A stretch of 40,494 nt of DNA from GCA-2717185 sp964474755 (GTDB lineage Bacteria; Pseudomonadota; Alphaproteobacteria; UBA8366; GCA-2717185): NCBI GenBank assembly GCA_964474755.1, contig CAYYUG010000037.1, positions 1 through 40,494 of the forward strand. Reading direction: 5' to 3'. Below are positions 1 to 7,944 of the stretch, piece after piece (within the stretch, counting starts at the first letter, position 1; every line of letters begins with the position of its first letter). Under the pieces are notes generated by a model, which did not search any database, was not told the origin of the DNA, and saw nothing but the letters and a program-made list of their open reading frames with translations. The position numbers were made by a program, and so were the translations under genes.

Positions 1-26
1 CGAATATGATAGGGAGCAATCGTTAC

Positions 27-659
27 ATGATCCACGAACTCAGAACCTATACTTTTCATCCCGGCAAACAGCCGGAATATCTGAAGTTTGCCGAGGAAAT
101 TGGACGCCCAATACGCGGCAATGATTACGGCCTAAACCAAGGCTATTGGACCAGCGAAATCGGTACCTTGAACCAGATTTGGCACCTGTGGAGCTATGAA
201 AGTTTAGATGCCCGTGAAGCACTGCGCCAAAAACTCGCAAAGAACGACGCGTGGAAAAACGAATATGTTGCGAAAATCCGTGGCCTCATTCAGAAGCAGG
301 AAACTCGCTTTCTTAGCCCAGTCCTTGACTTCAAGCCGCCAACGACGACCGGTAACATTTACGAATTCCGTCACTATCAATGCCTGACCGGTCATGCGTC
401 GGAATTCTTAAAGCGGCTGAAGGGCGTAATGCCTGCCCGTGCAAAGTATTCTGAACCTGTTTGCCTATGGCAGGGCGAAGCCCCCTTTCCCAACAACGTT
501 TCGCACCTATGGGCGTATGAGAATATGAACGCACGCGCAGAAACCCGCGCGAAGGTTGCCGCTGATCCGGAATGGCAAGCATTCCTTGGCAAACCTTCAC
601 TGTTGGTTCACATGGAAAACACCATCCTGTTACCTACCAATTACTCACCTTTAAAGTGA
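27..659 (+). CDS. NIPSNAP family protein (two tandem domains)
   Basis: The 210-residue product opens with MIHELRTYTF, the usual first strand of NIPSNAP domains, and a second copy begins near residue 110 with NIYEFRHYQ. It is therefore two ferredoxin-like alpha/beta-barrel repeats (about 1-103 and 110-205). Each repeat carries the family's Trp-rich strand (IWHLWSYESL; HLWAYENM). I place the start at 27, not at the in-frame ATG at 6, because AGGGAG at 11-16 is well spaced for 27 and family members begin at this methionine. The biochemical function of bacterial NIPSNAP proteins is not settled; they often sit in catabolic clusters. The gene is followed after 4 bp by the cupin gene, so the two are probably cotranscribed. 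No signal peptide or membrane segment is seen. Confidence 0.88.
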   Translation: MIHELRTYTFHPGKQPEYLKFAEEIGRPIRGNDYGLNQGYWTSEIGTLNQIWHLWSYESLDAREALRQKLAKNDAWKNEYVAKIRGLIQKQETRFLSPVLDFKPPTTTGNIYEFRHYQCLTGHASEFLKRLKGVMPARAKYSEPVCLWQGEAPFPNNVSHLWAYENMNARAETRAKVAADPEWQAFLGKPSLLVHMENTILLPTNYSPLK

Positions 660-663
660 TGCC

Positions 664-1212
664 ATGCTGCAACCAGTAAGACGGATCGTCACCGGACATG
701 ATGAAAGCGGCCGCTCGATTATCCTGAGCGACGAATATTCACCCCACACGCGCCCAAGTCCAGTCTACCCCAACCGCGGCCTAACTGACCTGTGGCGCAG
801 CAACGAGACCCCGGCCTTTAACGAAGGCAACACAGATAACGCTGCCACCGAGGTGGTACTGACACCGCCGAAAAATGGTTCGGTGTTCCGATTTTTCCAA
901 ATTCCACCCGACGATACCGGCGAAGGGAAGACACCCGAAGAACTGCAAGCTGCTGCGGACGCAACCTTCACCGCGATGGGCGCCGCCCACAACCGAGACC
1001 CGTCCGCACGTCATCCCAATATGCACAAAACGGATTCAGTCGATTACATTATCCTGCTGCAGGGTGAGGTAACCTTAATTCTCGACGAGGGTGAAGTAGA
1101 CATGAAACCACTGGATGTGGTTGTGCAGCGCGGAACAAACCACGCTTGGTCGAACCGCAGTGACGATATCGCGGTGCTAGCGGGCATTCTGATCGATGCC
1201 GAACCAGTCTAA
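664..1212 (+). CDS. Cupin-domain protein
   Basis: A 182-residue protein with one C-terminal cupin barrel, about residues 105-180. Candidate metal ligands are H117 and H121 (HPNMHKTDSVDY) and H160 (QRGTNHAWSN), with the typical LLQGEVTLIL strand between them. The N-terminal 100 residues form the extension common in this small-cupin subfamily, and the length is normal. The substrate is unknown; related cupins lie in aromatic and amide catabolic clusters as isomerases, dioxygenases or binding proteins. It starts 4 bp after the NIPSNAP stop with only a weak ribosome site, suggesting translational coupling. After its TAA the same reading frame stays open for 52 more codons (see 1213-1371). Confidence 0.85.
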   Translation: MLQPVRRIVTGHDESGRSIILSDEYSPHTRPSPVYPNRGLTDLWRSNETPAFNEGNTDNAATEVVLTPPKNGSVFRFFQIPPDDTGEGKTPEELQAAADATFTAMGAAHNRDPSARHPNMHKTDSVDYIILLQGEVTLILDEGEVDMKPLDVVVQRGTNHAWSNRSDDIAVLAGILIDAEPV

Positions 1213-1371
1213 AAAAACCGCAAAATTGTAACCGCTACCTTTGGATACCTCCCGCTGCACCAAGCTGAATTCGCTATTGGCTCGCCGGTGCATTTTATCA
1301 ACGACGAGGTCCTGCTATCGCAAACGGTGCGGGGCCTCGGGATCACGGTTGAAGAAGATAGGATGAGCTGA
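1213..1371 (+). pseudogene. Open-frame gene remnant, possibly an enolase-superfamily C-terminus
   Basis: Directly after the cupin TAA and in the same frame, 52 codons run open to a TGA at 1369-1371. The translation is protein-like and ends with GLGITVEEDRMS. That resembles the tail of mandelate racemase / muconate-cycloisomerase-type enzymes, whose last strand often reads like GPGLGVEVDED. There is no ATG and no ribosome site, so I read it as the 3' stub of a lost gene. A stop-codon readthrough extension of the cupin protein is the alternative. The family assignment rests on a short motif and is weak. Confidence 0.35.
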
Positions 1372-1504
1372 CGTTAAGAGTGCGGTTTAAAATAAATTAT
1401 TTAGGACGGTCTAGGCCAGACGTTTCCCATAAATGGCTTAGCGGTTATCTGAGATTTGTAAGCCATCATGATAAGCAACTGTTTTCGCTGAAAGGAATTA
1501 ATTC
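1372..1504. promoter_or_regulatory. Leader region with an 8-bp inverted repeat
   Basis: This AT-rich spacer precedes the luciferase-like gene. It contains ATGGCTTA (1433-1440) and its exact reverse complement TAAGCCAT (1459-1466), separated by 18 bases. It could be a transcribed stem-loop or a regulator site. A shorter AAATAA-A-TTATTT dyad lies just upstream at about 1390-1402. No promoter hexamers could be assigned with confidence. Confidence 0.4.
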
Positions 1505-2383
1505 ATGAAAATCGGTATCGCGTTTTTCCCAACGCCCAATACCATGCCGCCAACCGATTTTGCTGTTGCCTGCGAAGAACGTAATTTCGAGTCAATTTGG
1601 TTTGCAGATCACTCTCATATTCCCGCGTCCTATGCATCGAATTGGCCAGGCGGCGGACAAGTACCGAAATGGTATCTCGAATCGATGGACCAATTTGTCG
1701 CCTTGGGCGCGGCCGCGGTGGTAACGAAGAAAATCAAACTCGCGACTGGTATCTGCCTTGTCATCCAGCGCGATCCCATCCATCTCGCGCGAGAAATTTC
1801 AACCATCGATCATCTTTCAAACGGCCGTATGATTTTCGGCATCGGCGGCGGTTGGAATGCAGAGGAAATGGAGAACCATGGCACTAATTTTAAATCCCGC
1901 TTCCGGCGGATGCATGAGCAGATCGCCGTTATCAAAGCAATTTGGACTCAAGATGAAGCTGAGTTTCATGGTGAATTCTATGATTTTGACCCAATCATCC
2001 ACAACATGAAGCCGGTTCAAAAACCGCATCCGCCTATTGTAATCGGTGGCGGTTTTCCACACGCAGCAAAACGCGCCATCGACTACTGCGACGGTTGGAT
2101 ACCAATCCTAGGTAGCGACCTTGCAAATCTGCAGGTTATCTCAGAGTTCCGAAAGATGGCTCGCGACGCCGGCCGGGATCCGGATAGCCTCTCGCTCACA
2201 ACCTTCGGCCTTAATCGCACCTTTAAGGGCGCAGACACCTATTTTAAGAGCGAAGATGAAATAAAACGCTTTCGCGATGCGGGCGTAGACCGCGTTAACT
2301 TCCAACTACAGGCAGAAGGCCGCGATGATATGCTTCGGATGCTTGACGAGGCGGCGAAATACGTTCCAATCTCGGCTGGATGA
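1505..2383 (+). CDS. Luciferase-like (LLM class) flavin-dependent oxidoreductase
   Basis: The 292-residue protein is a complete TIM-barrel member of the bacterial luciferase / F420-dependent oxidoreductase superfamily. Visible family blocks are the N-terminal strand MKIGIAFFPT, FADHSHIP near residue 37, the LATGICL strand with AREISTIDHLSNGRMIFGIGGGW (about 98-120), and KPVQKPHPPIVIGGG near 165-180, a typical phosphate-binding strand for FMN or F420. Such enzymes use reduced flavin or F420 for monooxygenation or hydride transfer; the substrate cannot be read from sequence. AAGGAA sits 9 bases before the ATG. It is convergent with the CoA-transferase gene, with 27 bp between stops. It is the first of three luciferase-like genes in the window. 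Confidence 0.9.
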   Translation: MKIGIAFFPTPNTMPPTDFAVACEERNFESIWFADHSHIPASYASNWPGGGQVPKWYLESMDQFVALGAAAVVTKKIKLATGICLVIQRDPIHLAREISTIDHLSNGRMIFGIGGGWNAEEMENHGTNFKSRFRRMHEQIAVIKAIWTQDEAEFHGEFYDFDPIIHNMKPVQKPHPPIVIGGGFPHAAKRAIDYCDGWIPILGSDLANLQVISEFRKMARDAGRDPDSLSLTTFGLNRTFKGADTYFKSEDEIKRFRDAGVDRVNFQLQAEGRDDMLRMLDEAAKYVPISAG

Positions 2384-2410
2384 TCTCCAAAAAGTAAGCA
2401 TGCTCTCCGC

Positions 2411-3613
2411 TTAACGAATAACACCGGCATCGCGAAGGCCATCGATATCGTCCTCGTTCATATCGAGCAAGCCAGTGAGCACATTGTTGGTGTGCTCTCC
2501 CAACAACGGCGGCGCGACAGGTTCAGCTACCGGCGTCTCGGAGAATTTGATCGGCGAAGCGACAAGACGCAAATTGCCGATAGTCGGATGCGGCATCGTC
2601 GCGACCATGCCACGCGCCGCGGTTTCCGGTGCGTTAAGCGCATCGGCGACTGTACGCACCGACCCACCCGGCACGCCCGCACTCCTGATTTTTTCAATCC
2701 AATAGTCACGATTTTCCTCAGCGAAGGCTTTAGATATTAGCGCATTCAGCGCATCGCGATTTCCGATTCGGCCCTCACGAGTGTTAAAAGGCGGCTCGAT
2801 TACTAGCTCAGGACGCTCAAGCACTCCTTCGGCGAACTTCTTCCAAAGACTGGGGTTACCTACCGCAATGTAAACTGGTCCCGTCTTGGTATGAAACAAT
2901 CCGTTTGGTACGGATGAACCGCGAGAGTTACCTCGCTGAACCGGTTCGGTACCCGTATTTAGATAACCGGAGCCAATATCAGTCAGCACGCTAAGCGCAA
3001 CGTCGTATAGTGCCAGATCGATGAATTGCCCTCGCCCAGTTCGCTGTCGCGTCAGAATTGCGCCCATGACAGCTTGGGTTGCGTAAAGCGATGTGTAGAC
3101 GTCGATAATTGATAGCGGGTGCCGAAGAGGATCCTGTCCCGGTTCGCCACTGAACGACATCATGCCAGATTCTGCTTGAAGGATCGGATCGTATCCCGGC
3201 AAATCAGCCAACGGGCTACTCCGCCCGTAAGCGGAAACCGAACAATAGATCAGATGTGGATGTCGTTCCTGGACAGCCTCATAATTTAATTCGCGCCGTA
3301 ACATGACACTCTTGCGAAAATTCTCTACCAAGACATCGCACTTTGCCGCCAGCGCGTGCACGATTTCCGCACCCGCAGGTTTCGTGAAATCCAACGCGAC
3401 GCTTTGTTTGTTGCGGTTAGCTGCCAAAAAGAAGGTCGCTTCGTCTCCGATTTCGGGCGGCCGCATCGAACGAGTATCGTCACCTCGTTCCGGGTGCTCG
3501 ACCTTGATGATCTCCGCCCCTAGATCAGCCATCTGTTGGGTGCAGAGAGGTCCCGCGAATACGCGGGAAAAATCGAGTACGCGGATGCCTGCGAGTGGTC
3601 TGTTGTCTTCCAT
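2411..3613 (-). CDS. Family III CoA-transferase (CaiB/BaiF/Frc type)
   Basis: The 400-residue product is full length for this family. It opens with the signature PLAGIRVLDFSRVFAGPLC and continues with DLGAEIIKVEHPERGD, AANRNKQSVALDF and LVENFR. The expected catalytic aspartate is D171 in the SIIDVYTSLYATQ block; in this family it forms the aspartyl-CoA thioester intermediate. RGQFIDLALYD and VPGGSVRTVADAL further down are also typical. It moves CoA from an acyl-CoA donor to a carboxylic acid; the acid is not identifiable. I start at the ATG at 3613, one codon inside a possible GTG, because GAGG lies 7 bases upstream. A second, divergent family member is at 33627-34841. Confidence 0.93.
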   Translation of the reverse strand: MEDNRPLAGIRVLDFSRVFAGPLCTQQMADLGAEIIKVEHPERGDDTRSMRPPEIGDEATFFLAANRNKQSVALDFTKPAGAEIVHALAAKCDVLVENFRKSVMLRRELNYEAVQERHPHLIYCSVSAYGRSSPLADLPGYDPILQAESGMMSFSGEPGQDPLRHPLSIIDVYTSLYATQAVMGAILTRQRTGRGQFIDLALYDVALSVLTDIGSGYLNTGTEPVQRGNSRGSSVPNGLFHTKTGPVYIAVGNPSLWKKFAEGVLERPELVIEPPFNTREGRIGNRDALNALISKAFAEENRDYWIEKIRSAGVPGGSVRTVADALNAPETAARGMVATMPHPTIGNLRLVASPIKFSETPVAEPVAPPLLGEHTNNVLTGLLDMNEDDIDGLRDAGVIR

Positions 3614-4049
3614 CACCTTCCCTCAATTATTGTCGACATGAAGACACGCCGGAGACCATAACAACCAGAGTACAAATCGTCTTTGTTCAGCAAATTAAAA
3701 GGATACAATTTTGCTGAACCCTCTGTCAGCGGCAAAGCAAAAAATGGCTATTCCAAAGACAACAAGAATGACCGCGGCCATCGGGAACAACACCTGGAAG
3801 CGGGAGGCGACGGTATGCCGGACTAAGAGGTGCCCGTACTCTCCATTTCTGCACGAAGTGGTGAAACGCGCACCCGAACTTGTGTGCCGTGGAGATCATC
3901 TTAGAACTCTACATCGTCTGCATAATCATGTGTTCATCCAATTGAAAATTTCTTTGAGCTTCCGGCCGAAAGGTTTGTTGTGTTGGAATTCGGTGACACC
4001 CGATCCTGCGTGTATAGTCCGCCTGAGATTGGGCAGTGGGGGATCTTGT
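3614..4049. other. Intergenic region with a 10-bp inverted repeat and a tiny hydrophobic ORF
   Basis: This 436-bp gap lies between the divergent CoA-transferase and GST genes. GTTCAGCAAA (3685-3694) is exactly inverted at 3710-3719 after 15 bases. A minus-strand ORF (3781-3695, 28 residues) encodes almost only a transmembrane-like helix, MAAVILVVFGIAIFCFAA, and its frame stays open upstream for about 35 more codons without a convincing start. The plus-strand open frame 3711-4049 that could extend the GST N-terminus has no protein-like character and is not annotated. Confidence 0.4.
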
Positions 4050-4715
4050 ATGGCGAGCGATAAGATTACCCTGTGGGGGCGCGGTTCGGGCCGCACCATG
4101 CGTGCACACTGGATGCTGCGGGAATTTGGTCTCGAATACGACATCAAACCCATCCAATCGAGGACCGGCGAAACACAGACAGCCGAATACACGGCGATCA
4201 ACCCAAAACAGAAAATTCCATTACTACAGCACGGAAATTTCGTGCTGACAGAGAGCCCGGCGATCATCACTTACCTGGCCGAGACCTTTAATCCACCGCA
4301 TGGTTTTTACGTGCCGCGCGACCAGCAATGCCGTGCAAAGCTAAACGAATGGTGTTTTTTCGCCGCGATGGAGTTGGATGCACACACAATTTACATCATA
4401 CGGCGGCACCAAGGTCTTCCAGAAATTTATGGCGAAGCTCCACAAGCAGTTGCCTCCGCGAAAGAGTATTACAAAAAGCAAGTGAACGCTGTCTCTTCCC
4501 AGGTTGCCGATGCCGGCACCTATTTATTCGGAGCTGAATTCAGCATCGCCGATATCATGCTCACAACGTGCCTTGATGCCGGTCGTCGCTACGAAATTGA
4601 ACTGCCCGAAGCGCTCGTAGCCTATCTGAATAGAGTTGAAAGGCGCCCCGCTTACAGGCAAGCATTCGAGCTAAACTATCATGGGCTGCGCAAATTGAAG
4701 CCTATACGTCGATGA
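4050..4715 (+). CDS. Glutathione S-transferase family protein
   Basis: A 221-residue soluble GST. The N-terminal thioredoxin-like domain (about 1-82) begins KITLWGRGSGRTMRAHWML and contains the cis-proline block KIPLL (P57) and TESPAI (E68, S69), which binds the gamma-glutamyl end of glutathione. An all-helical C-terminal domain follows (about 92-215), with the N-capping motif FSIADIMLTT. The catalytic residue is probably one of S13, R15 or T16 in GSGRTMR. The open frame runs upstream to 3711, but the ATG at 4050 with GGGGGA before it gives a normal-length protein. Its stop directly abuts the stop of the convergent acyl-CoA dehydrogenase gene. Confidence 0.9.
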   Translation: MASDKITLWGRGSGRTMRAHWMLREFGLEYDIKPIQSRTGETQTAEYTAINPKQKIPLLQHGNFVLTESPAIITYLAETFNPPHGFYVPRDQQCRAKLNEWCFFAAMELDAHTIYIIRRHQGLPEIYGEAPQAVASAKEYYKKQVNAVSSQVADAGTYLFGAEFSIADIMLTTCLDAGRRYEIELPEALVAYLNRVERRPAYRQAFELNYHGLRKLKPIRR

Positions 4716-5945
4716 TTAATCCGCGCCGGAAGGCAACCTGTTAAAAGGGAGTTCCTTATCGACGCGGATGTCTGGCGGCAGGCCCAGGACCCGTTCGCTG
4801 ATGATGTTACGCAGGATTTCGTCTGAGCCAGCAGCTATACGACCACCCGGCGCGTCGAGCAGTGCCTGCTGGTAGAGAGCGCGGGACGGCATTTTATCCG
4901 GATCCATAATGCCCCCAGCCATATCCATCAAATCCATGCCGAAGGCGGCAATCTCCTGACGCCGGAAACTAGAAACCAGTTTGGAAACTGAATTCTCTGG
5001 TCCAGGCCGCTCGCCCCGCGACAGCGCCGTCATCAGGCGCGCCCGGATAAGTTTCACGCCCTGTGCCTTGATATACCAGCCGGCTAGCTTCTCGCGTACC
5101 GCCGCGTCAGAGATCGCCGGTCCATCCTCCAACTCGATATCCTTAGTCAGTTGGAGGATATCCTCAAAATCGGGCGCCGGTCGCACCCCGGAGCTAACCC
5201 GCTCGTTCATCAAGGTCGTGATAGCAACCTGCCAGCCATGCCCTACATCACCTAGACGTTGCGTATCCGGGATACGCAAATCAGTCATGAATACTTCGTT
5301 GAAATTGGAGAAACCTGAAATCTGCTTGATCGGTCGAATTTCTATACCTGGCGAATTCATGTCGAGGAAGAAGTAGGTCAGACCCTTATGCTTGGGCGCG
5401 TCGGGATCGCTGCGCGTTACCAAGATCGCCATGTCCGCGTAGTGCCCGCCGGATGTCCAGATTTTTTGACCGTTGATCACCCACTCGTCGCCTTCGCGTA
5501 CCGAGCGCGTACGCAGGCCCGCCAGGTCCGAACCTCCCGCCGGTTCAGAAAATAGTTGGCACCAAATTTCGTCACCGCGAAGGGTCGCAGGCACATAACG
5601 CTGCTTCTGCTTCTCTGTCGCATAAGCCAGCATGGTCGGCACCGCCATACCATGGCTGATCGAAAAAATAGGTGGCGGGATTAGATAGTTGTTCTCTTCC
5701 TCCGCGAAAATTATTTGCTGCAATCTGGTGCCGCCACGGCCGCCATATTCTTTCGGCAAGGCAATACCGGAGAAGCCACCCTCGAACTTTTTGCGCTCCC
5801 ACTCCCGCGCAGCCGGGATCAGTTCCGGTTCGCCGCGACGGTATTTATAGGTTTTACCGGGCGCCTTCGCTTCGGCATTCTCAGCCAGCCAGGCGCAAGC
5901 TTGAGAACGGAATTCTGCTTCTTCTGGAGTGTCGTTGAAATCCAT
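4716..5945 (-). CDS. Acyl-CoA dehydrogenase, probable catalytic subunit of a pair
   Basis: A 409-residue FadE-type acyl-CoA dehydrogenase with the three-part fold: N-terminal helices, a middle beta domain (CQLFSEPAGGSDLAG near 129-143, WVINGQKIWTSGG near 155-167) and a C-terminal helical domain ending AAGSDEILRNIISERVLGL. The usual C-terminal catalytic glutamate (IYEGT in short-chain enzymes) is Ala-Ala-Gly here. E248 in LMNERVSSG is well placed to be the base, as in isovaleryl-CoA dehydrogenase and mycobacterial FadE26/FadE29-type subunits. Its ATG follows the upstream dehydrogenase stop by 5 bp, with AGAGGATAGG overlapping that stop, so the pair is one operon. Substrate unknown; branched, cyclic or side-chain acyl-CoAs are typical of paired enzymes. 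Confidence 0.92.
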   Translation of the reverse strand: MDFNDTPEEAEFRSQACAWLAENAEAKAPGKTYKYRRGEPELIPAAREWERKKFEGGFSGIALPKEYGGRGGTRLQQIIFAEEENNYLIPPPIFSISHGMAVPTMLAYATEKQKQRYVPATLRGDEIWCQLFSEPAGGSDLAGLRTRSVREGDEWVINGQKIWTSGGHYADMAILVTRSDPDAPKHKGLTYFFLDMNSPGIEIRPIKQISGFSNFNEVFMTDLRIPDTQRLGDVGHGWQVAITTLMNERVSSGVRPAPDFEDILQLTKDIELEDGPAISDAAVREKLAGWYIKAQGVKLIRARLMTALSRGERPGPENSVSKLVSSFRRQEIAAFGMDLMDMAGGIMDPDKMPSRALYQQALLDAPGGRIAAGSDEILRNIISERVLGLPPDIRVDKELPFNRLPSGAD

Positions 5946-5950
5946 CGCGC

Positions 5951-7075
5951 CTATCCTCTTCCGATGAAGTTGCGGGTTTCGAGTAGGCTAACCAGACGGT
6001 CTTTCCAGCGCCGCTCGCCGCCGAGTGCTAGAGACAGAAGCTTGGCGCGGCGATAGTACAAGTGACAATCAAACTCCCAAGTAAAACCCATGCCACCATG
6101 GGTCTGGATATTCTCACGCGCCGCATGATTATAGGCTTCGCTCGCCGCAACCCTGGCAGCCGCGGCGGCAGTGGACAAGTCGGGCGCATCAGTAGCCAGC
6201 GCCCAAGCGCCATAATATGCGTTCGCACGAGCTAGTTCGACATCGATATAGATATCGGCCAACTTATGTTTAATCGCCTGAAATGAACCGATCGGTCGGC
6301 CGAAAGCAAAACGGTTCTTTGCGTATTCGGTCGCCATGTCGAGACAAGCTTGGGCACCCCCAACCTGTTCGAACGCTATCAAGATAGCCGCACGATCGAA
6401 CACCGCTTGGGTAATTTCCCACCCCGCGCCGGTAGCACCTAACGGCTCCGCGGTCGCCTTATCGAAAATAATTTCCGCATGCGACCGGCTCGGATCAATA
6501 GTTTCGACGGATTTGCGGCTTACGCCATCACCACACAGGTCGACGATATAAAGCGACAAATCACTTCCAGCACGGGCCAAAACAATTGCAAAGTCGGCAA
6601 CATCTCCATCGGCCACCGGAATTTTCGTCCCGTCGACAGTGCCATCAAATGTACGCATCTTGATTGAGTCGGCGTTAGCAACGCCAACGCCCTCAGACAC
6701 CGCAAAGCAGCCAATCTGCTCACCTGCAGCCATTGCCGGCAGCAATTCACTCTTTTGCACTTCGGTCCCCGCCATCAAAATGGCTTCAGTGGCCATATAT
6801 ACAGATGACGAAAACGGCGTCGGTGCCAAGCTACGGCCGAGCTCTTCAGCGATTACGCAGAGGTCTTCTCCTGTCATTCCCGCGCCTCCATATTCCTCGG
6901 GAATAATAGCGCCGATCCAGCCAAGCTCAGCCATCTCGTGCCACAGTTCCATGTCATACGGTTTTTTATCGTTTTCAAGAACCGCGCGGACAACCGCCGA
7001 TGTCGAGCGATCGTCAAGAAACTTACGCGCTTGATCGCGAAGGAGATATTGTTCTTCTGAAAAATCAAAATTCAT
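5951..7075 (-). CDS. Acyl-CoA dehydrogenase, probable non-catalytic partner subunit
   Basis: A 374-residue acyl-CoA dehydrogenase starting MNFDFSEEQYLLRDQ, a typical family start. The in-frame upstream codons to 7129 are not protein-like. Family blocks include IIPEEYGGAGM (about 58-67), RFAFGRPIGSFQAIKH (255-270) and QTHGGMGFTWEFD near 335. Where the partner has E248, this protein has D227 in AVFDRAAIL, and there is no C-terminal catalytic glutamate. The middle domain lacks the standard EP.AGSD FAD motif (CFAVSEGVGVANAD instead). Length, order and these losses fit the alpha2-beta2 dehydrogenases known from actinobacterial sterol side-chain oxidation, where one subunit has lost activity. That is inference. 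A split TGACCT/AGGTCA repeat lies upstream (7085-7139). Confidence 0.9.
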   Translation of the reverse strand: MNFDFSEEQYLLRDQARKFLDDRSTSAVVRAVLENDKKPYDMELWHEMAELGWIGAIIPEEYGGAGMTGEDLCVIAEELGRSLAPTPFSSSVYMATEAILMAGTEVQKSELLPAMAAGEQIGCFAVSEGVGVANADSIKMRTFDGTVDGTKIPVADGDVADFAIVLARAGSDLSLYIVDLCGDGVSRKSVETIDPSRSHAEIIFDKATAEPLGATGAGWEITQAVFDRAAILIAFEQVGGAQACLDMATEYAKNRFAFGRPIGSFQAIKHKLADIYIDVELARANAYYGAWALATDAPDLSTAAAAARVAASEAYNHAARENIQTHGGMGFTWEFDCHLYYRRAKLLSLALGGERRWKDRLVSLLETRNFIGRG

Positions 7076-7084
7076 TCTGGCCCC

Positions 7085-7139
7085 GTGACCTAAATTACCG
7101 TGCTGCCGCACCCATACATTACAGGTCACTATCGAATGC
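7085..7139. promoter_or_regulatory. Split inverted repeat GTGACCT/AGGTCAC upstream of the dehydrogenase pair
   Basis: GTGACCT at 7085-7091 is exactly inverted as AGGTCAC at 7133-7139, 41 bases apart, just upstream of the acyl-CoA dehydrogenase start at 7075. The same half-site (AGGTCA/TGACCT) forms the palindrome at 30913-30931. A two-site operator is possible; the wide spacing makes it weaker evidence than a compact palindrome. Confidence 0.3.
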
Positions 7140-7197
7140 TTGGCCAGTTTTAGTCAAACAAAGACGTCTAAAAGCACAACAAATTCGACGTTGGATA

Positions 7198-7297
7198 NNN
7201 NNNNNNNNNNNNNNNNNNNNNNNNNNNNNNNNNNNNNNNNNNNNNNNNNNNNNNNNNNNNNNNNNNNNNNNNNNNNNNNNNNNNNNNNNNNNNNNNN
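7198..7297. other. Assembly gap (100 N)
   Basis: Exactly 100 ambiguous bases, the conventional placeholder for a gap of unknown length between scaffolded contigs. The true distance and any genes here are unknown, and adjacency of the acyl-CoA dehydrogenase operon and gltB should not be assumed. Confidence 0.98.
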
Positions 7298-7724
7298 GGC
7301 AGAAACGATTAACAAGGTCGTCGACATACTAAAGCCGATAGCAATGTCGAGTAACTTGAATGCTGCGGATACGAAGCGAAATCTATTCCGAATGCCAAGC
7401 TAGATAGCGGAATAAACTTCCCCGTCAGGGGAAATGTCGAGGCCATTTAAAATTCAGAAAATGGATCCGAAACTATTAGCTAGCATTCACTGAGAACTTC
7501 CACACCATTGGAAACCGTAATTAGGCACGTTGATAGTCTAGGTGCAGGTATTATCACCGTTGGGCTGATCCGCCCCGTTTGGGTCTTTGAAAGACTTCTG
7601 ACCCGCGTGCAGGGTGGACCACATTGCGATTTTCAGTGACGTAAGTGCAAACCGTTACGAGGTAACCGGCAATCGGGGTGCGAAATATCGCCGCGGTTTC
7701 AACAAAGCAGTTGGATTTGCAGGC

Positions 7725-7884
7725 AAAATTCGATAAAAGTTTCTTACGAATTTTAAAACCCCGTCTTGCTGAACGGCATAATGTTGTACCTGATGACACT
7801 CGGCATACCGGATTTCTGCGCCGCGAAAGCGGCAATTACAGGCCGGCACTGAACCCTCAGGGTTCCGCGCCGCTTGACCGGCGC
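7725..7884 (+). promoter_or_regulatory. Hairpin-rich leader of gltB
   Basis: Four perfect stems lie in a row upstream of gltB. AAAATTCG/CGAATTTT is at 7725-7754 with a 14-base loop. GCCGC-GAAA-GCGGC at 7820-7833 has a GNRA tetraloop. GAACCC-TCA-GGGTTC is at 7851-7865. GCGCCG-CTTGAC-CGGCGC at 7867-7884 is separated from the previous stem by a single base. No U-run follows the last one, so it is not a simple terminator. The layout could be a structured 5' leader, an attenuator-like element or part of a small ORF. I do not recognise a known riboswitch. Confidence 0.35.
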
Positions 7885-7944
7885 AGGGGCAAATTCGAAA
7901 TCAAGACGACGGACAAATAAGGCCGTACAGGGAATATAACCGCG

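Larger units (their letters stand above)
7076..7944. other. Gap-containing intergenic region upstream of gltB
   Basis: An 869-bp stretch between the divergent dehydrogenase operon and gltB, interrupted by the N run. Left of the gap lies only promoter-like sequence. Just right of the gap (7299-7403) one frame is open for 34 codons to a TAG and looks coding (begins AETINKVVDILKPIA), so it may be the 3' end of a gene lost in the gap. A small hairpin TTCCCC-GTCA-GGGGAA follows at 7418-7433. From 7725 to 7884 there are four more hairpins (separate entry). A GTG-started 80-codon frame (7678-7920) spans these hairpins and ends 24 bp before gltB; I could not decide whether it is translated. Confidence 0.5.

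Noticed and set aside
3711..4049. 113-residue N-terminal extension of the GST
   Set aside because: Not protein-like, and the ATG at 4050 has a good ribosome site and gives the normal family length.
7198..7297. Treating the N run as a biological element
   Set aside because: Exactly 100 N is the standard scaffold gap marker.
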